In this document: piece by piece, positions 28,001 through 41,567 of the stretch
How the letters are laid out: the number at the start of each line of letters is the position of its first letter
How positions within the stretch are numbered: the stretch's first letter is position 1
Assembly: GCF_050948215.1 (NCBI RefSeq)
Contig: NW_027488846.1
Location: 62,001 to 126,000 of the forward strand
Source: Halictus rubicundus
Lineage: Eukaryota; Arthropoda; Insecta; Hymenoptera; Halictidae
Direction: 5' to 3'
DNA: 64,000 nucleotides
Position numbers and translations under genes: made by a program
The notes under the pieces: model-generated
The model's database searches: none
What the model was told of the DNA's origin: nothing
Seen by the model: only the letters and a program-made list of their open reading frames with translations

Positions 28001-31000
28001 ATCCTATCCTCTATCCTATCCTATCCTCTATCCTATCCTATTCTCCATCCTATCCTATCCTCATATCGTCTCCTATCCTCTATCCTATCCTCTATCCTAT
28101 CCTATCCTCTATCGTATCCGATCCTCTATCCTATCCAATCCTCTATCCTATCCTCTATCCTATCCTCTATCCTATCCTATCCTCTATCGTATCCGATCCT
28201 CTATCCTATCCAATCCTCTATCCTAACCTCTATCCTATCCTCTAACGTCTCCTATCCTGTATCCGATCCAATCCCGCATCCTCTATCCTATCCTATTCTC
28301 TAACCTATCCTCTATCGTATCGTATCCTCTATCCTATCCAATCCTCTATCCTATCCGATCCTCTATCCTATCCTATCCTCTATCCTATCCTATCCTCTAT
28401 CCTATCCTATCCTCTATCCTATCCTATCCTCTATCCTATCCTATCCTCTATCCTATCCTATCCTCTATCCTATCCTATCCTCTATCCTATCCTATCCTCT
28501 ATCCTATCCTATCCTCTATCCTATCCTATCCTCTATCCTCTATCCTATCCTATCCTCTATCCTACCCTATCCTATCCTCTGTCCGATCCTATCCCTATCC
28601 TATCCTATCCTCTATCCTATCCCATCCTCTATCCCATACTATCCTATATCCTATCCTATCCTTTATCATATCATATCCTCTATCCTATCCTATCCTCTAT
28701 CGTATCCTATCCTCTATTATATCCTATCCGCTATCCTATCCTATCCTCTATCCTATCCTATCCTCTATCCTATCCTATCCTCTATCATATCCTATCCTCT
28801 ATCCTATCCTATCCTCTATCCTATCCTATCCTCCATCCTATCCTATCGTATCCTCTATCCTATCCTATCCTCTATCCTATCCTATCCTCTATCCTATCCT
28901 ATCGTATCCTCTATCCTATCCTATCCACTATCCTATCCGATCCTCTATCCTATCCTATCCTCTATAATATCGTATCCTCTATCATATCCTATCCTCTTTA
29001 TAATAATATCATCTATCCTATCGTATTCTCTATTATATCCTATCCTCATATCGTCTCCTATCCTCTATCCTATCCTATCCTCTATCGTATCCTATCCTCT
29101 ATCCTATCCAATCCTCTACCCTATCCTCTATCCTATCCTATTCTGTATCCTATCCTATCCTATCCACTACCGTCTCCTATCCTGTATCCGATCCAATCCC
29201 CTATCCTCTATCCTATCCTATTCTCTATCCTATCCTCTATCGTATCGTATCCTCTATCCTATCCAATCCTCTATCCTATCCGATCCTCTATCCTATCCTA
29301 TCCTCTATCCTATCCTATCCTCTATCCTATCCTATCCTCTATCCTACCCTATCCTCTATCCTATCCTATTCTCTATCCTATCCTATCCTATCCTCTATCC
29401 GATCCTATCCTCTATCCTATCCTATTGTCTATCCTATCCTATCCTCTATCCTATCCTATCCTCTATCCTATCCTATTCTCCATCCTATCCTATCCTCATA
29501 TCGTCTCCTATCCTCTATCCTATCCTCTATCCTATCCTATCCTCTATCGTATCCGATCCTCTATCCTATCCAATCCTCTATCCTATCCTCTATCCTATCC
29601 TCTATCCTATCCTATCCTCTATCGTATCCGATCCTCTATCCTATCCAATCCTCTATCCTATCCTCTATCCTATCCTCTACCGTCTCCTATCCTGTATCCG
29701 ATTCAATCCCGCATCCTCTATCCTATCCTATTCTCTATTCTATCCTCTATCGTATCGTATCCTCTATCCTATCCAATCCTCTATCCTCTCCGATCCTCTG
29801 TCCTATCCTATCCTCTATCCTATCCTATCCTCTATCCTATCCTATCCTCTATCCTATCCTATCCTCTATCCTATCCTATCCTCTATCCTATCCTATCCTC
29901 TATCCTACCCTATCCTATCCTCTGTCCGATCCTATCCCCTATCCTATCCTATCCTCTATCCTATCCCATCCTCTATCCCATACTACCCTCTATCCTATCC
30001 TATCCTTTATCATATCCTATCCTCTATCCTATCCTATCCTCTATCGTATCCTATCCTATATTATATCCTATCCGCTATCCTATCCTATCCTCTATCCTAT
30101 CCTATCCTCTATCCTATCCTATTCTCTATCCTATCCTATCCTCTATCCTATCCTATCCTCTATCATATCCTATCCTCTATCCTATCCTATCCTCTATCCT
30201 ATCCTATCCTCTATCCTATCCTATCGTATCCTCTATCCTATCCTATCCTCTATCCTATCCTATCCTATTCTCTATCCCATCCTATCCTTTATCGTATCCT
30301 CTCCTTTATCATATCCTATCCTCTATCCTATCCTATCCTCTATCCTAACCTATCCTCTATCCTATCCTATCCAATCCTCTATCCTATGCTACCCTCTATC
30401 CTATCCTATCCTCTATCCTATCCTATCCAATCCTCTATCCTATGCTACCCTCTATCCTATCCTATCCTCTATCCTATCCTATCCTCTATCCTATTCTATC
30501 CTCTATCGTATCCGATCCTCTATCCTATCCTATCCTCTATAATATCGTATCCTCTATCATATCCTATCCTCTTTCCTATAATATCATCTATCCTATCCTA
30601 TTCTCTATTATATCCTATCCTCATATCGTCTCCTATCCTCTATCCTATCCTATCCTCTATCCTATCCTATCCTCTATCCTATCCTATCCTCTATCCTATC
30701 CTATCCTCTATCCTATCCTTTCCTCTATCCTATCCTATACTCTATCCTATCCTATCCTATCCTCTATCCGATCCTATCCTCTATCCTATCCTATCCTCTA
30801 TCCTATCCTATCCTCTATCCTATCCTATCCTCTATCCTATCCTATCCTCTATCCTATCCTTTCCTCTATCCTATCCTATACTCTATCCTATCCTATCCTA
30901 TCCTCTATCGTATCCTATCCTCTATCCTATCCAATCCTCTATCCTATCCTCTATCCTATCCTATTCTGTATCCTATCCTATCCTATCCACTACCGTCTCC

Positions 31001-34000
31001 TATCCTGTATCCGATCCAATCCCCTATCCTCTATCCTATCCTATTCTCTATCCTATCCTCTATCGTATCGTATCCTCTATCCTATCCAATCCTCTATCCT
31101 ATCCGATCCTCTATCCTATCCTATCCTCTATCCTATCCTATCCTCTATCGTATCCGATCCTCTATCCTATCCTATCCTCTATCCTATCCTATCCTCTATC
31201 GTATCCGATCCTCTATCCTATCCAATCCTCTATCCTATCCTCTATCCTATCCTCTATCCTATCCTATCCTCTATCATATCCTATCCTCTATCCTATCCTA
31301 TCCTCTATCCTATCCTATCCTCTATCCTATCCTATCGTATCCTCTATCATATCCTATCCTCTATCCTATCCTATCCTCTATCCTATCATATCCTCTATCC
31401 TATCCTATCCTCTATCCTATCCCATCCTCTATCCCATACTATCCTCTATCCTATCCTATCCTTCATCATATCCTATCCTCTATCCGATCCTATCCCCTAT
31501 CACATCCTATCCTCTATCCTATCTTATCCTCTATCCTATCCTATCCTGTACCGTATCATATTCTCTATCCTATCCTCTATCGTATCGTATCCTCTAACCT
31601 ATCCAATCCTCTATCCTATCCGATCCTCTATCCTATCCTATCCTCTATAATATCGTATCCTCTATCATATCCTATCCTCTTTCCAATAATATCATCTATC
31701 CTATCCTATTCTCTATTATATCCTATCCTCATATCGTCTCCTATCCTCTATCCTATCCTATCCTCTATCGTATCCTATCCTCTATCCTATCCAATCCTCT
31801 ATCCTATCCTCTATCCTATCCTATTCTGTATCCTATCCTATCCTATCCACTACCGTCTCCTATCCTGTATCCGATCCAATCCCCTATCCTCTATCCTATC
31901 CTATTCTCTATCCTATCCTCTATCGTATCGTATCCTCTATCCTATCCAATCCTCTATCCTATCCGATCCTCTATCCTGTCCTATCCTCTATCCTATCCTA
32001 TCCTCTATCCTATCCTATCCTCTATCCTATCCTATTCTCTATCCTATCCTAACCTATCCTCTATCCGATCCTATCCTCTATCCTATCCTATCCTCTATCC
32101 TATCCTATCCTCTATCCTATCCTATCCTCTATCCTATCCTATTCTCCATCCTATCCTATCCTCATATCGTCTCCTATCCTCTATCCTATCCTCTATCCTA
32201 TCCTATCCTTTATCGTATCCGATCCTCTATCCTATCCAATCCTCTATCCTATCCTCTATCCTATCCTCTATCCTATCCTATCCTCTATCGTATCCGATCC
32301 TCTATCCTATCCAATCCTCTATCCTAACCTCTATCCTATCCTCTAACGTCTCCTATCCTGTATCCGATCCAATCCCGCATCCTCTATCCTATCCTATTCT
32401 CTAACCTATCCTTTATCGTATCGTATCCTCTATCCTATCCAATCCTCTATCCTATCCGATCCTCTATCCTATCCTATCCTCTATCCTATCCTATCCTCTA
32501 TCCTATCCTATCCTCTATCCTATCCTATCCTCTATCCTATCCTATCCTCTATCCTATCCTATCCTCTATCCTATCCTATCCTCTATCCTATCCTATCCTC
32601 TATCCTATCCTATCCTCTATCCTCTATCCTATCCTATCCTCTATCCTACCCTATCCTATCCTCTGTCCGATCCTATCCCTATCCTATCCTATCCTCTATC
32701 CTATCCCATCCTCTATCCCATACTATCCTATATCCTATCCTATCCTTTATCATATCATATCCTCTATCCTATCCTATCCTCTATCGTATCCTATCCTCTA
32801 TTATATCCTATCCGCTATCCTATCCTATCCTCTATCCTATCCTATCCTCTATCCTATCCTATCCTCTATCATATCCTATCCTCTATCCTATCCTATCCTC
32901 TATCCTATCCTATCCTCCATCCTATCCTATCGTATCCTCTATCCTATCCTATCCTCTATCCTATCCTATCCTCTATCCTATCCTATCGTATCCTCTATCC
33001 TATCCTATCCACTATCCTATCCGATCCTCTATCCTATCCTATCCTCTATAATATCGTATCCTCTATCATATCCTATCCTCTTTATAATAATATCATCTAT
33101 CCTATCCTATTCTCTATTATATCCTATCCTCATATCGTCTCCTATCCTCTATCCTATCCTATCCTCTATCGTATCCTATCCTCTATCCTATCCAATCCTC
33201 TATCCTATCCTCTATCCTATCCTATTCTGTATCCTATCCTATCCTATCCACTACCGTCTCCTATCCTGTATCCGATCCAATCCCCTATCCTCTATCCTAT
33301 CCTATTCTCTATCCTATCCTCTATCGTATCGTATCCTCTATCCTATCCAATCCTCTATCCTATCCGATCCTCTATCCTATCCTATCCTCTATCCTATCCT
33401 ATCCTCTATCCTATCCTATCCTCTATCCTATCCTATCCTCTATCCTATCCTATTCTCTATCCTATCCTATCCTATCCTCTATCCGATCCTATCCTCTATC
33501 CTATCCTATCCTCTATCCTATCCTATCCTCTATCCTATCCTATCCTCTATCCTATCCTATTCTCCATCCTATCCTATCCTCATATCGTCTCCTATCCTCT
33601 ATCCTATCCTCTATCCTATCCTATCCTCTATCGTATCCGATCCTCTATCCTATCCAATCCTCTATCCTATCCTCTATCCTATCCTCTATCCTATCCTATC
33701 CTCTATCGTATCCGATCCTCTATCCTATCCAATCCTCTATCCTATCCTCTATCCTATCCTCTACCGTCTCCTATCCTGTATCCGATTCAATCCCGCATCC
33801 TCTATCCTATCCTATTCTCTATTCTATCCTCTATCGTATCGTATCCTCTATCCTATCCAATCCTCTATCCTATCCTATCCTATTCTCTATCCCATCCTAT
33901 CCTTTATCCTATCCTCTCCTTTATCATATCCTATCCTCTATCCTATCCTATCCTCTATCCTAACCTATCCTCTATCCTGTCCTATCCAATCCTCTATCCT

Positions 34001-35660
34001 ATGCTACCCTCTATCCTATCCTATCCTCTATCCTATCCTATCCAATCCTCTATCCTATGCTACCCACTATCCTATCCTATCCTCTATCCTATCCTATCCT
34101 CTATCCTATTCTATCCTCTATCGTATCCGATCCTCTATCCTATCCTATCCTCTATAATATCGTATCCTCTATCATATCCTATCCTCTTTCCTATAATATC
34201 ATCTATCCTATCCTATTCTCTATTATATCCTATCCTCATATCGTCTCCTATCCTCTATCCTATCCTATCCTCTATCCTATCCTATCCTCTATCCTATCCT
34301 ATCCTCTATCCTATCCTATCCTCTATCCTACCCTATCCTATCCTCTATCCGATCCTATCCCCTATCCTCTATCGTATCCTATCCTCTATCCTATCCTATC
34401 CTCTATCCCATCCTATCCTCTATCCTATACTATCCTCTATCGTATCCTATCCTCTATCTTCTCCTATCCTCTATCCTATCCTGTTCTCTATCCTATCCTA
34501 TCCTCTATCCTATCCTATCCTCTATCCTATCCTATCCTCTATCCTATCCTATCCTCTATCCTATCCTATCCTCTATCTTATCCTATCCTCTATCGTATCC
34601 TATCCTCTATTATATCCTATCCGCTATCCTTTCCTATCCTCTATCCTATCCTATCCTCTATCCTATCCTATCCTCTATCCTATCCTATCCTCTATCATAT
34701 CCTATCCTCTATCCTATCCTATCCTCTATCCTATCCTATCCTCTATCCTACCCTATCCTCTATCCCATCCTATCCTCTATCCTATCCAATCCTCTATCCT
34801 ATCCGATCCTCTATCCTATCCTATCCTCTATCCTATCCCATCCTCTATCCTATCCTATCCTCTATCCTATCCTATCCTCTATCCTATCCTATCCTCTATC
34901 CTATCCTATCCTATCCTCTATCCTATCCTATCCTCTATCCTATCCTATCCTCTATCCTACCCTATCCTATCCTCTGTCCGATCCTATCCCCTATCCTATC
35001 CTATCCTCTATCGTATCCTATCCTCTACCCTATCCTATCCTCTATCCTATCCTATCCTCTATCCTACCCTATCCTCTATCCCATCCTATCCTCTATCCTA
35101 TACTATCCTCTATCGTATCCTATCCTCTATCTTATCCTTTCCTCTATCCTATCCTATTCTCTATCCTATCCTATCCTCTATCCTATCCTATCCTCTATCA
35201 TATCCTATCCTCTATCCTATCCTATCCTCTATCCTATCCTATCCTCTATCCTATCCTATCGTATCCTCTATCCTATCCTATCCTCTATCCTATCCTATCC
35301 TATTCTCTATCCCATCCTATCCTCTATCCTATCCACTCCTTTATCATATCCTATCCTCTATCCTATCCTATCCTCTATCCTAACCTATCCTCTATCCTAT
35401 CCTATCCAATCCTCTATCCTATGCTACCCTCTATCCTATCCTATCCACTATCCTATCCTATCCAATCCTCTATCCTATGCTACCCTCTATCCTATCCTAT
35501 CCTCTATCCTATCCTATCCTCTATCCTATTCTATCCTCTATCGTTTCCGATCCTCTATCCTATCCTATCCTCTATAATATCGTATCCTCTATCATATCCT
35601 ATCCTCTTTCCTATAATATCATCTATCCTATCCTATTCTCTATTATATCCTATCCTCTAT
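25100..35660 (+). repeat. Family A satellite domain 2
   Basis: Family A markers resume. CATATCGTCTCC lies near 25,682, 27,190, 27,629, 28,062, 29,047, 29,497, 30,622, 31,730, 32,163, 33,130, 33,580 and 34,237. CGTCTCCTATCCTGTATCC lies near 25,866, 26,310, 26,570, 27,750, 28,240, 29,172, 29,683, 30,994, 31,852, 32,348, 33,256 and 33,767. The part up to 29,056 matches 11.2-15.02 kb. The part from 29,057 matches the start of the window and 15,025 onward. The right edge lies just after a last A-type cassette at 35.57-35.65 kb, where the usual CATATCG tail is replaced by ordinary units. Confidence 0.84.
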
Positions 35661-38600
35661 CCGATCCTATCCTCTATCCTATCCTATCCTCTATCCTATC
35701 CTATCCTCTATCCTATCCTATCCTCTATCCTATCCTATCCTCTATCCTATCCTATCCTCTATCCTATCCTATCCTCTATCCTATCCTATCCTCTATCCTA
35801 TCCTATCCTCTATCCTATCCTATCCTCTATCCTATCCTATCCTCTATCGTATCCTATCCTCTACCCTATCCTATCCTCTATCCTATCCTATCCTCTATCC
35901 TATCCTATCCTCTATCCTATCCTATCCTCTATTCTATCCTATCCTCTATCCTATCCTATCCGCTATCCCATCCTATCCTCTACCTTATCCTATCCTCTAT
36001 CCTATCCTATTCTCTATCCTATCCTATCCTCTCTCCTATCCTATCCTCTATCATATCCTATCCTCTATCCTATCCTATCCTCTATCCTATCCTATCGTAT
36101 CCTCTATCCTATCCTATCCTCTATCCTATCCTATCGTATCCTCTATCCTATCCTATCCTCTATCCTAATCTATCCTCTATCCTATCCTATCCTCTATCCT
36201 ATCTTGTCCTCTATCCTATCCTATCCTCTACCGTATCATATTCTCTATCCTATCCTCTATCGTATCGTATCCTCTATCCTATCCAATCCTCTATCCTATC
36301 CGATCCTCTATCCTATCCTCTATAATATCGTAACCTCTAACATATCCTATCCTCTTTCCTATAATATCATCTATCCTATCCTATTCTCTATCCTATCCTA
36401 TCCTCTATCCTATCCTATCCTCTATCCTATCCTGTCCTCTATCCTATCCTATCCTATCCTCTATCCCATCCTATCCTCTATCCTATCCTCTCCTTTATCA
36501 TATCCTATCCTCTATCCGATCCTATCCTCTATCCTATCCTATCCAATCCTCTATCCTATGCTACCCTCTATCCTATCCTATCCTCTATCCTATCCTATCC
36601 AATCCTCTATCCTATGCTACCCTCTATCATATCCTATCCTCTATCCGATCCTATCCTCTATCCTATCCTATCCAATCCTCTATCCTATGCTACCCTCTAT
36701 CCTATCCTATCCTCTATCCTATCCTATCCAATCCTCTATCCTATGCTACACTCTATCCTATCCTATCCTCTATCCTATCCTATCCTCTATCCTATCCTAT
36801 CCTCTATCGTATCCTATCCTCTATTATATCCTATCCGCTACCCTATCCTATCCTCTATCCTATCCTATCCTCTATCCTATCCTATCCAATCCTCTATCCT
36901 ATGCTACCCTCTATCCTATCCTATCCTCTATCCTATCCTATCCTCTATCCTATCCTATCCTCTATGGTATCCTATCCTCTATTATATCCTATCCGCTATC
37001 CTATCCTATCCTATCCGCTATCCTATCCTATCCTCTATCCTATCCTATCCTCTATCCTACCCTATCCTCTATCATATCCTATCCTCTATCCTCTCCTATC
37101 CTCTAACCTATCCTATCCTCTATCCTATCCTATCGTATCCTCTATCCTATCCTATCCTCTATCCTATCCTATCCTCTATCCTATCCTATCCTATCCTCTA
37201 TCCGATCCTATCCTCTATCCTATCCTATCCTCTATCGTATCCTATCCTCTACCCTATCCTATCCTCTATCCTATCCTATCCTCTATCCTATCCTATCCTC
37301 TATCCTATCCTATCCAATCCTCTATCCTATGCTACCCTCTATCCTATCCTATCCTCTATTATATCCTATCCTCTATCGTATCCTATCCTCTACCCTATCC
37401 TATCCTCTATCCTATCCTATCCTCTATCCTATCCTATCCTCTATCCTATCCTATCCAATCCTCTATCCTATGCTACCCTCTATCCTATCCTATCCTCTAT
37501 CCTATCCTATCCTCTATCCTATCCTATCCTCTATGGTATCCTATCCTCTATTATATCCTATCCTCTATCCTATCCTATCCTCTAACCTATCCTATCCTCT
37601 ATCCTATCCTATCGTATCCTCTATCCTATCCTATCCTCTATTCTATCCTATCCTCTATCCTATCCTATCCTCTATCCGATCCTATCCTCTATCCTATCCT
37701 ATCCTCTATCGTATCCTATCCTCTACCCTATCCTATCCTCTATCCTATCCTATCCTCTATCCTATCCTATCCTCTATCCTATCCTATCCAATCCTCTATC
37801 CTATGCTACCCTCTATCCTATCCTATCCTCTATTATATCCTATCCTCTATCCTATCCTATCCTCTATTATATCCTACCCTCTATTATATCCTATCCGCTA
37901 TCCTATCCTATCCTCTATCCTATCCTATCCTCTATCCTATCCTATCCTCTATCCTATCCTATCCTCTATCCTATCCTATCCTCTATCATATCCTATCCTC
38001 TATCCTTTCCTATCCTCTAACCTATCCTATCCTCTATCCTATCCTATCGTATCCTCTATCCTATCCTATCCTCTATCCTATCCTATCCTCTATCCTATCC
38101 TATCCTCTATCCGATCCTATCCTCTATCCTATCCTATCCTCTATCGTATCCTATCGTCTACCCTATCCTATCCTCTATCCTATCCTATCCTCTATCCTAT
38201 CCTATCCTCTATCCTATCCTATCCTATCCTCTATCCTATCTTGTCCTCTATCCTATCCTATCCTCTAAAGTATCATATTCTCTATCCTATCCTCTATCGT
38301 ATCGTATCCTCTATCCTATCCAATCCTCTATCCTATCCGATCCTCTATCCTATCCTCTATAATATCGTAACCTCTAACATATCCTATCCTCTTTCCTATA
38401 ATATCATCTATCCTATCCTATTCTCTATCCTTTCCTATCCTCTAACCTATCCTATCCTCTATCCTATCCTATCGTATCCTCTATCCTATCCTATCCTCTA
38501 TCCTATCCTATCCTCTATCCTATCCTATCCTCTATCCGATCCTATCCTCTATCCTATCCTATCCTCTATCGTATCCTATCCTCTACCCTATCCTATCCTC

Positions 38601-39540
38601 TATCCTATCCTATCCTCTATCCTATCCTATCCTCTATCCTATCCTATCCAATCCTCTATCCTATCCAATCCTCTATCCTATGCTACCCTCTATCCTATCC
38701 TATCCTCTATCCTATCCTATCCTCTATCCTATCCTTTCCTCTATCCTATCCTATACTCTATCCTATCCTATCCTATCCTCTATCCTATCCTATCCTCTAT
38801 CCTATCCTATCCTATCCTCTATCCTATCTTGTCCTCTATCCTATCCTATCCTCTATCCTATCCTATCCTCTATCCTATTCTTTCCTCTATCCTATCCTAT
38901 ACTCTATCCTATCCTATCCTATCCTCTATCCGATCCTATCCTCTATCCTATCCTATCCTCTATCGTATCCTATCCTCTACCCTATCCTATCCTCTATCCT
39001 ATCCTATCCTCTATCCTATCCTATCCAATCTTCTATCCTATGCTACCCTCTATCCTATCCTATCCTCTATCCTGTCCTATCCTCTATCCTATCCTATCCT
39101 CTATCGTATCGTATCGTCTATTATATCCTATCCTCTATCCTATCCTATCCTCTATCCTATCCTATCCTCTATCCTATCCTATCCTCTATCCTATCCTGTC
39201 CTCTATCCTATCCTATCCTCTATCCTATCCGATCCTCTATCCTATCCTATCCTCTGTCCTATCCTATCCTCTATCCTATCCTATCCTCTAGCCTATCCTA
39301 TCCTCTATCCTATCCTATCCTATCCTCTATCCTATCATATCCTCTATCCTATCCTATCCAATCCTCTATCCTATGCTACCCTCTATCCTATCCTATCCTC
39401 TATCCCATCCTATCCTCTATCCTATCCTATCCTCTGTCCTATCCTATCCTCTATCCTATCCTATCCTCTAGCCTATCCTATCCTCTATCCTATCCTATCC
39501 TATCCTCTATCCTATCATATCCTCTATCCTATCCTATCCA
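29057..39540 (+). repeat. 14-15 kb higher-order repeat, copy 3, diverging at its right end
   Basis: The copy starts with the same string as positions 1 and 15,025. Offsets from copy 2 are about 14,032 at the start, 14,059 at 34.0-35.38 kb and 14,438 from about 35.8 to 39.3 kb. The 379-bp jump at 35.40-35.78 kb is an extra segment that includes an A-type cassette and a pair of TGCTACCC units, absent from copy 2 at about 21.33 kb. Copy 2 returns to family A at 25.1 kb. This copy instead continues into more family B sequence, so its right boundary is a junction rather than a full period. Confidence 0.72.
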
Positions 39541-41567
39541 ATCCTCTATCCTATGCTACCCTCTATCCTATCCTATCCTCTATCCCATCCTATCCTCTAT
39601 CCTATCCTATCCTTTATCATATACTATCCTCTACCCTATCCTATCCTCTATCCTATCCTATCCTCTATCCTATCCTATCCTCTATTCTATCCTATCCTCT
39701 ATCCTATCCTATCCGCTATCCCATCCTATCCTCTACCTTATCCTATCCTCTATCCTATCCTATTCTCTATCCTATCCTATCCTCTCTCCTATCCTATCCT
39801 CTATCATATCCTATCCTCTATCCTATCCTATCCTCTATCCTATCCTATCGTATCCTCTATCCTATCCTATCCTCTATCCTATCCTATCGTATCCTCTATC
39901 CTATCCTATCCTCTATCCTAATCTATCCTCTATCCTATCCTATCCTCTATCCTATCTTGTCCTCTATCCTATCCTATCCTCTACCGTATCATATTCTCTA
40001 TCCTATCCTCTATCGTATCGTATCCTCTATCCTATCCAATCCTCTATCCTATCCGATCCTCTATCCTATCCTCTATAATATCGTAACCTCTAACATATCC
40101 TATCCTCTTTCCTATAATATCATCTATCCTATCCTATTCTCTATCCTATCCTATCCTCTATCCTATCCTATCCTCTATCCTATCCTGTCCTCTATCCTAT
40201 CCTATCCTATCCTCTATCCCATCCTATCCTCTATCCTATCCTCTCCTTTATCATATCCTATCCTCTATCCGATCCTATCCTCTATCCTATCCTATCCAAT
40301 CCTCTATCCTATGCTACCCTCTATCCTATCCTATCCTCTATCCTATCCTATCCAATCCTCTATCCTATGCTACCCTCTATCATATCCTATCCTCTATCCG
40401 ATCCTATCCTCTATCCTATCCTATCCAATCCTCTATCCTATGCTACCCTCTATCCTATCCTATCCTCTATCCTATCCTATCCAATCCTCTATCCTATGCT
40501 ACACTCTATCCTATCCTATCCTCTATCCTATCCTATCCTCTATCCTATCCTATCCTCTATCGTATCCTATCCTCTATTATATCCTATCCGCTACCCTATC
40601 CTATCCTCTATCCTATCCTATCCTCTATCCTATCCTATCCAATCCTCTATCCTATGCTACCCTCTATCCTATCCTATCCTCTATCCTATCCTATCCTCTA
40701 TCCTATCCTATCCTCTATGGTATCCTATCCTCTATTATATCCTATCCGCTATCCTATCCTATCCTATCCGCTATCCTATCCTATCCTCTATCCTATCCTA
40801 TCCTCTATCCTACCCTATCCTCTATCATATCCTATCCTCTATCCTCTCCTATCCTCTAACCTATCCTATCCTCTATCCTATCCTATCGTATCCTCTATCC
40901 TATCCTATCCTCTATCCTATCCTATCCTCTATCCTATCCTATCCTATCCTCTATCCGATCCTATCCTCTATCCTATCCTATCCTCTATCGTATCCTATCC
41001 TCTACCCTATCCTATCCTCTATCCTATCCTATCCTCTATCCTATCCTATCCTCTATCCTATCCTATCCAATCCTCTATCCTATGCTACCCTCTATCCTAT
41101 CCTATCCTCTATTATATCCTATCCTCTATCGTATCCTATCCTCTACCCTATCCTATCCTCTATCCTATCCTATCCTCTATCCTATCCTATCCTCTATCCT
41201 ATCCTATCCAATCCTCTATCCTATGCTACCCTCTATCCTATCCTATCCTCTATCCTATCCTATCCTCTATCCTATCCTATCCTCTATGGTATCCTATCCT
41301 CTATTATATCCTATCCTCTATCCTATCCTATCCTCTAACCTATCCTATCCTCTATCCTATCCTATCGTATCCTCTATCCTATCCTATCCTCTATCCTATC
41401 CTATCCTCTATCCTATCCTATCCTCTATCCGATCCTATCCTCTATCCTATCCTATCCTCTATCGTATCCTATCCTCTACCCTATCCTATCCTCTATCCTA
41501 TCCTATCCTCTATCCTATCCTATCCTCTATCCTATCCTATCCAATCCTCTATCCTATGCTACCCTCT
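36626..41567 (+). repeat. 4,942-bp tandem duplication, left copy
   Basis: This block recurs immediately to the right at an offset of 4,942 bp. The TGCTACCC landmarks at 36,614, 36,901, 37,329, 38,680 and 39,553 reappear at 41,556, 41,843, 42,271, 43,622 and 44,495. Translations of 37,329-40,859 and 42,271-45,801 have the same 1,176-codon length and differ at one residue that I could see (Ile/Leu). The left limit lies just after 36,570, where an upstream TGCTACCC at 36,560 has no partner at 41,502. Confidence 0.88.
39233..39612 (+). repeat. 180-bp tandem duplication with the rare CTAGCC variant
   Basis: A 180-bp block containing CTGTCC, CTAGCC, CATATCC, CCAATCC, TGCTACCC and CCCATCC in that order occurs about twice in direct succession (CTAGCC at 39,289 and 39,469). 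The same doublet recurs at 44,231/44,411 and 47,993/48,173. An earlier form lies at 24,851/25,031, where the second copy is cut short by the switch to family A. CTAGCC is one of the few TAG-containing variants on this strand. Confidence 0.82.

Larger units (their letters stand above)
15025..29056 (+). repeat. 14-15 kb higher-order repeat, copy 2
   Basis: The copy runs from the recurrence of the window's first string at 15,025 to its next recurrence at 29,057, a length of 14,032 bp. Its layout is family A (15.0-20.25 kb), family B (20.25-25.1 kb), then family A (25.1-29.06 kb). At about 19.81 kb it jumps from the equivalent of 4.78 kb to the equivalent of 5.28 kb in copy 1, a local deletion of about 0.5 kb. 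It is closest to copy 3 over 15.0-25.0 kb, where offsets stay near 14,020-14,094 and then 14,438. Confidence 0.75.
35900..41567 (+). repeat. 3,753-bp offset duplication, first pair
   Basis: About 35.90-37.81 kb recurs at 39.65-41.57 kb at offset 3,753 bp. Landmarks are CTACCTTA at 35,980/39,733, TATCTTGTCC at 36,202/39,955 and TGCTACCC at 36,614/40,367 and 36,901/40,654. Upstream of about 35.9 kb the offset changes by 17 bp, exactly one repeat unit. The match stops at 37,803/41,556. Confidence 0.82.

Noticed and set aside
37329..40859. A 1,176-codon open frame, and many other long + strand open frames such as 369-3233, 42271-45801 and 46024-48783
   Set aside because: The repeat unit has no stop codon in any + frame, so long open frames arise without selection. 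They overlap in several frames with the same Pro/Ile/Leu/Ser/Tyr composition, start at whatever TATGCT or similar variant provides an ATG, and end at point variants (CTAACC, ATAATA, CTAGCC). There is no domain, signal or codon bias beyond the repeat.
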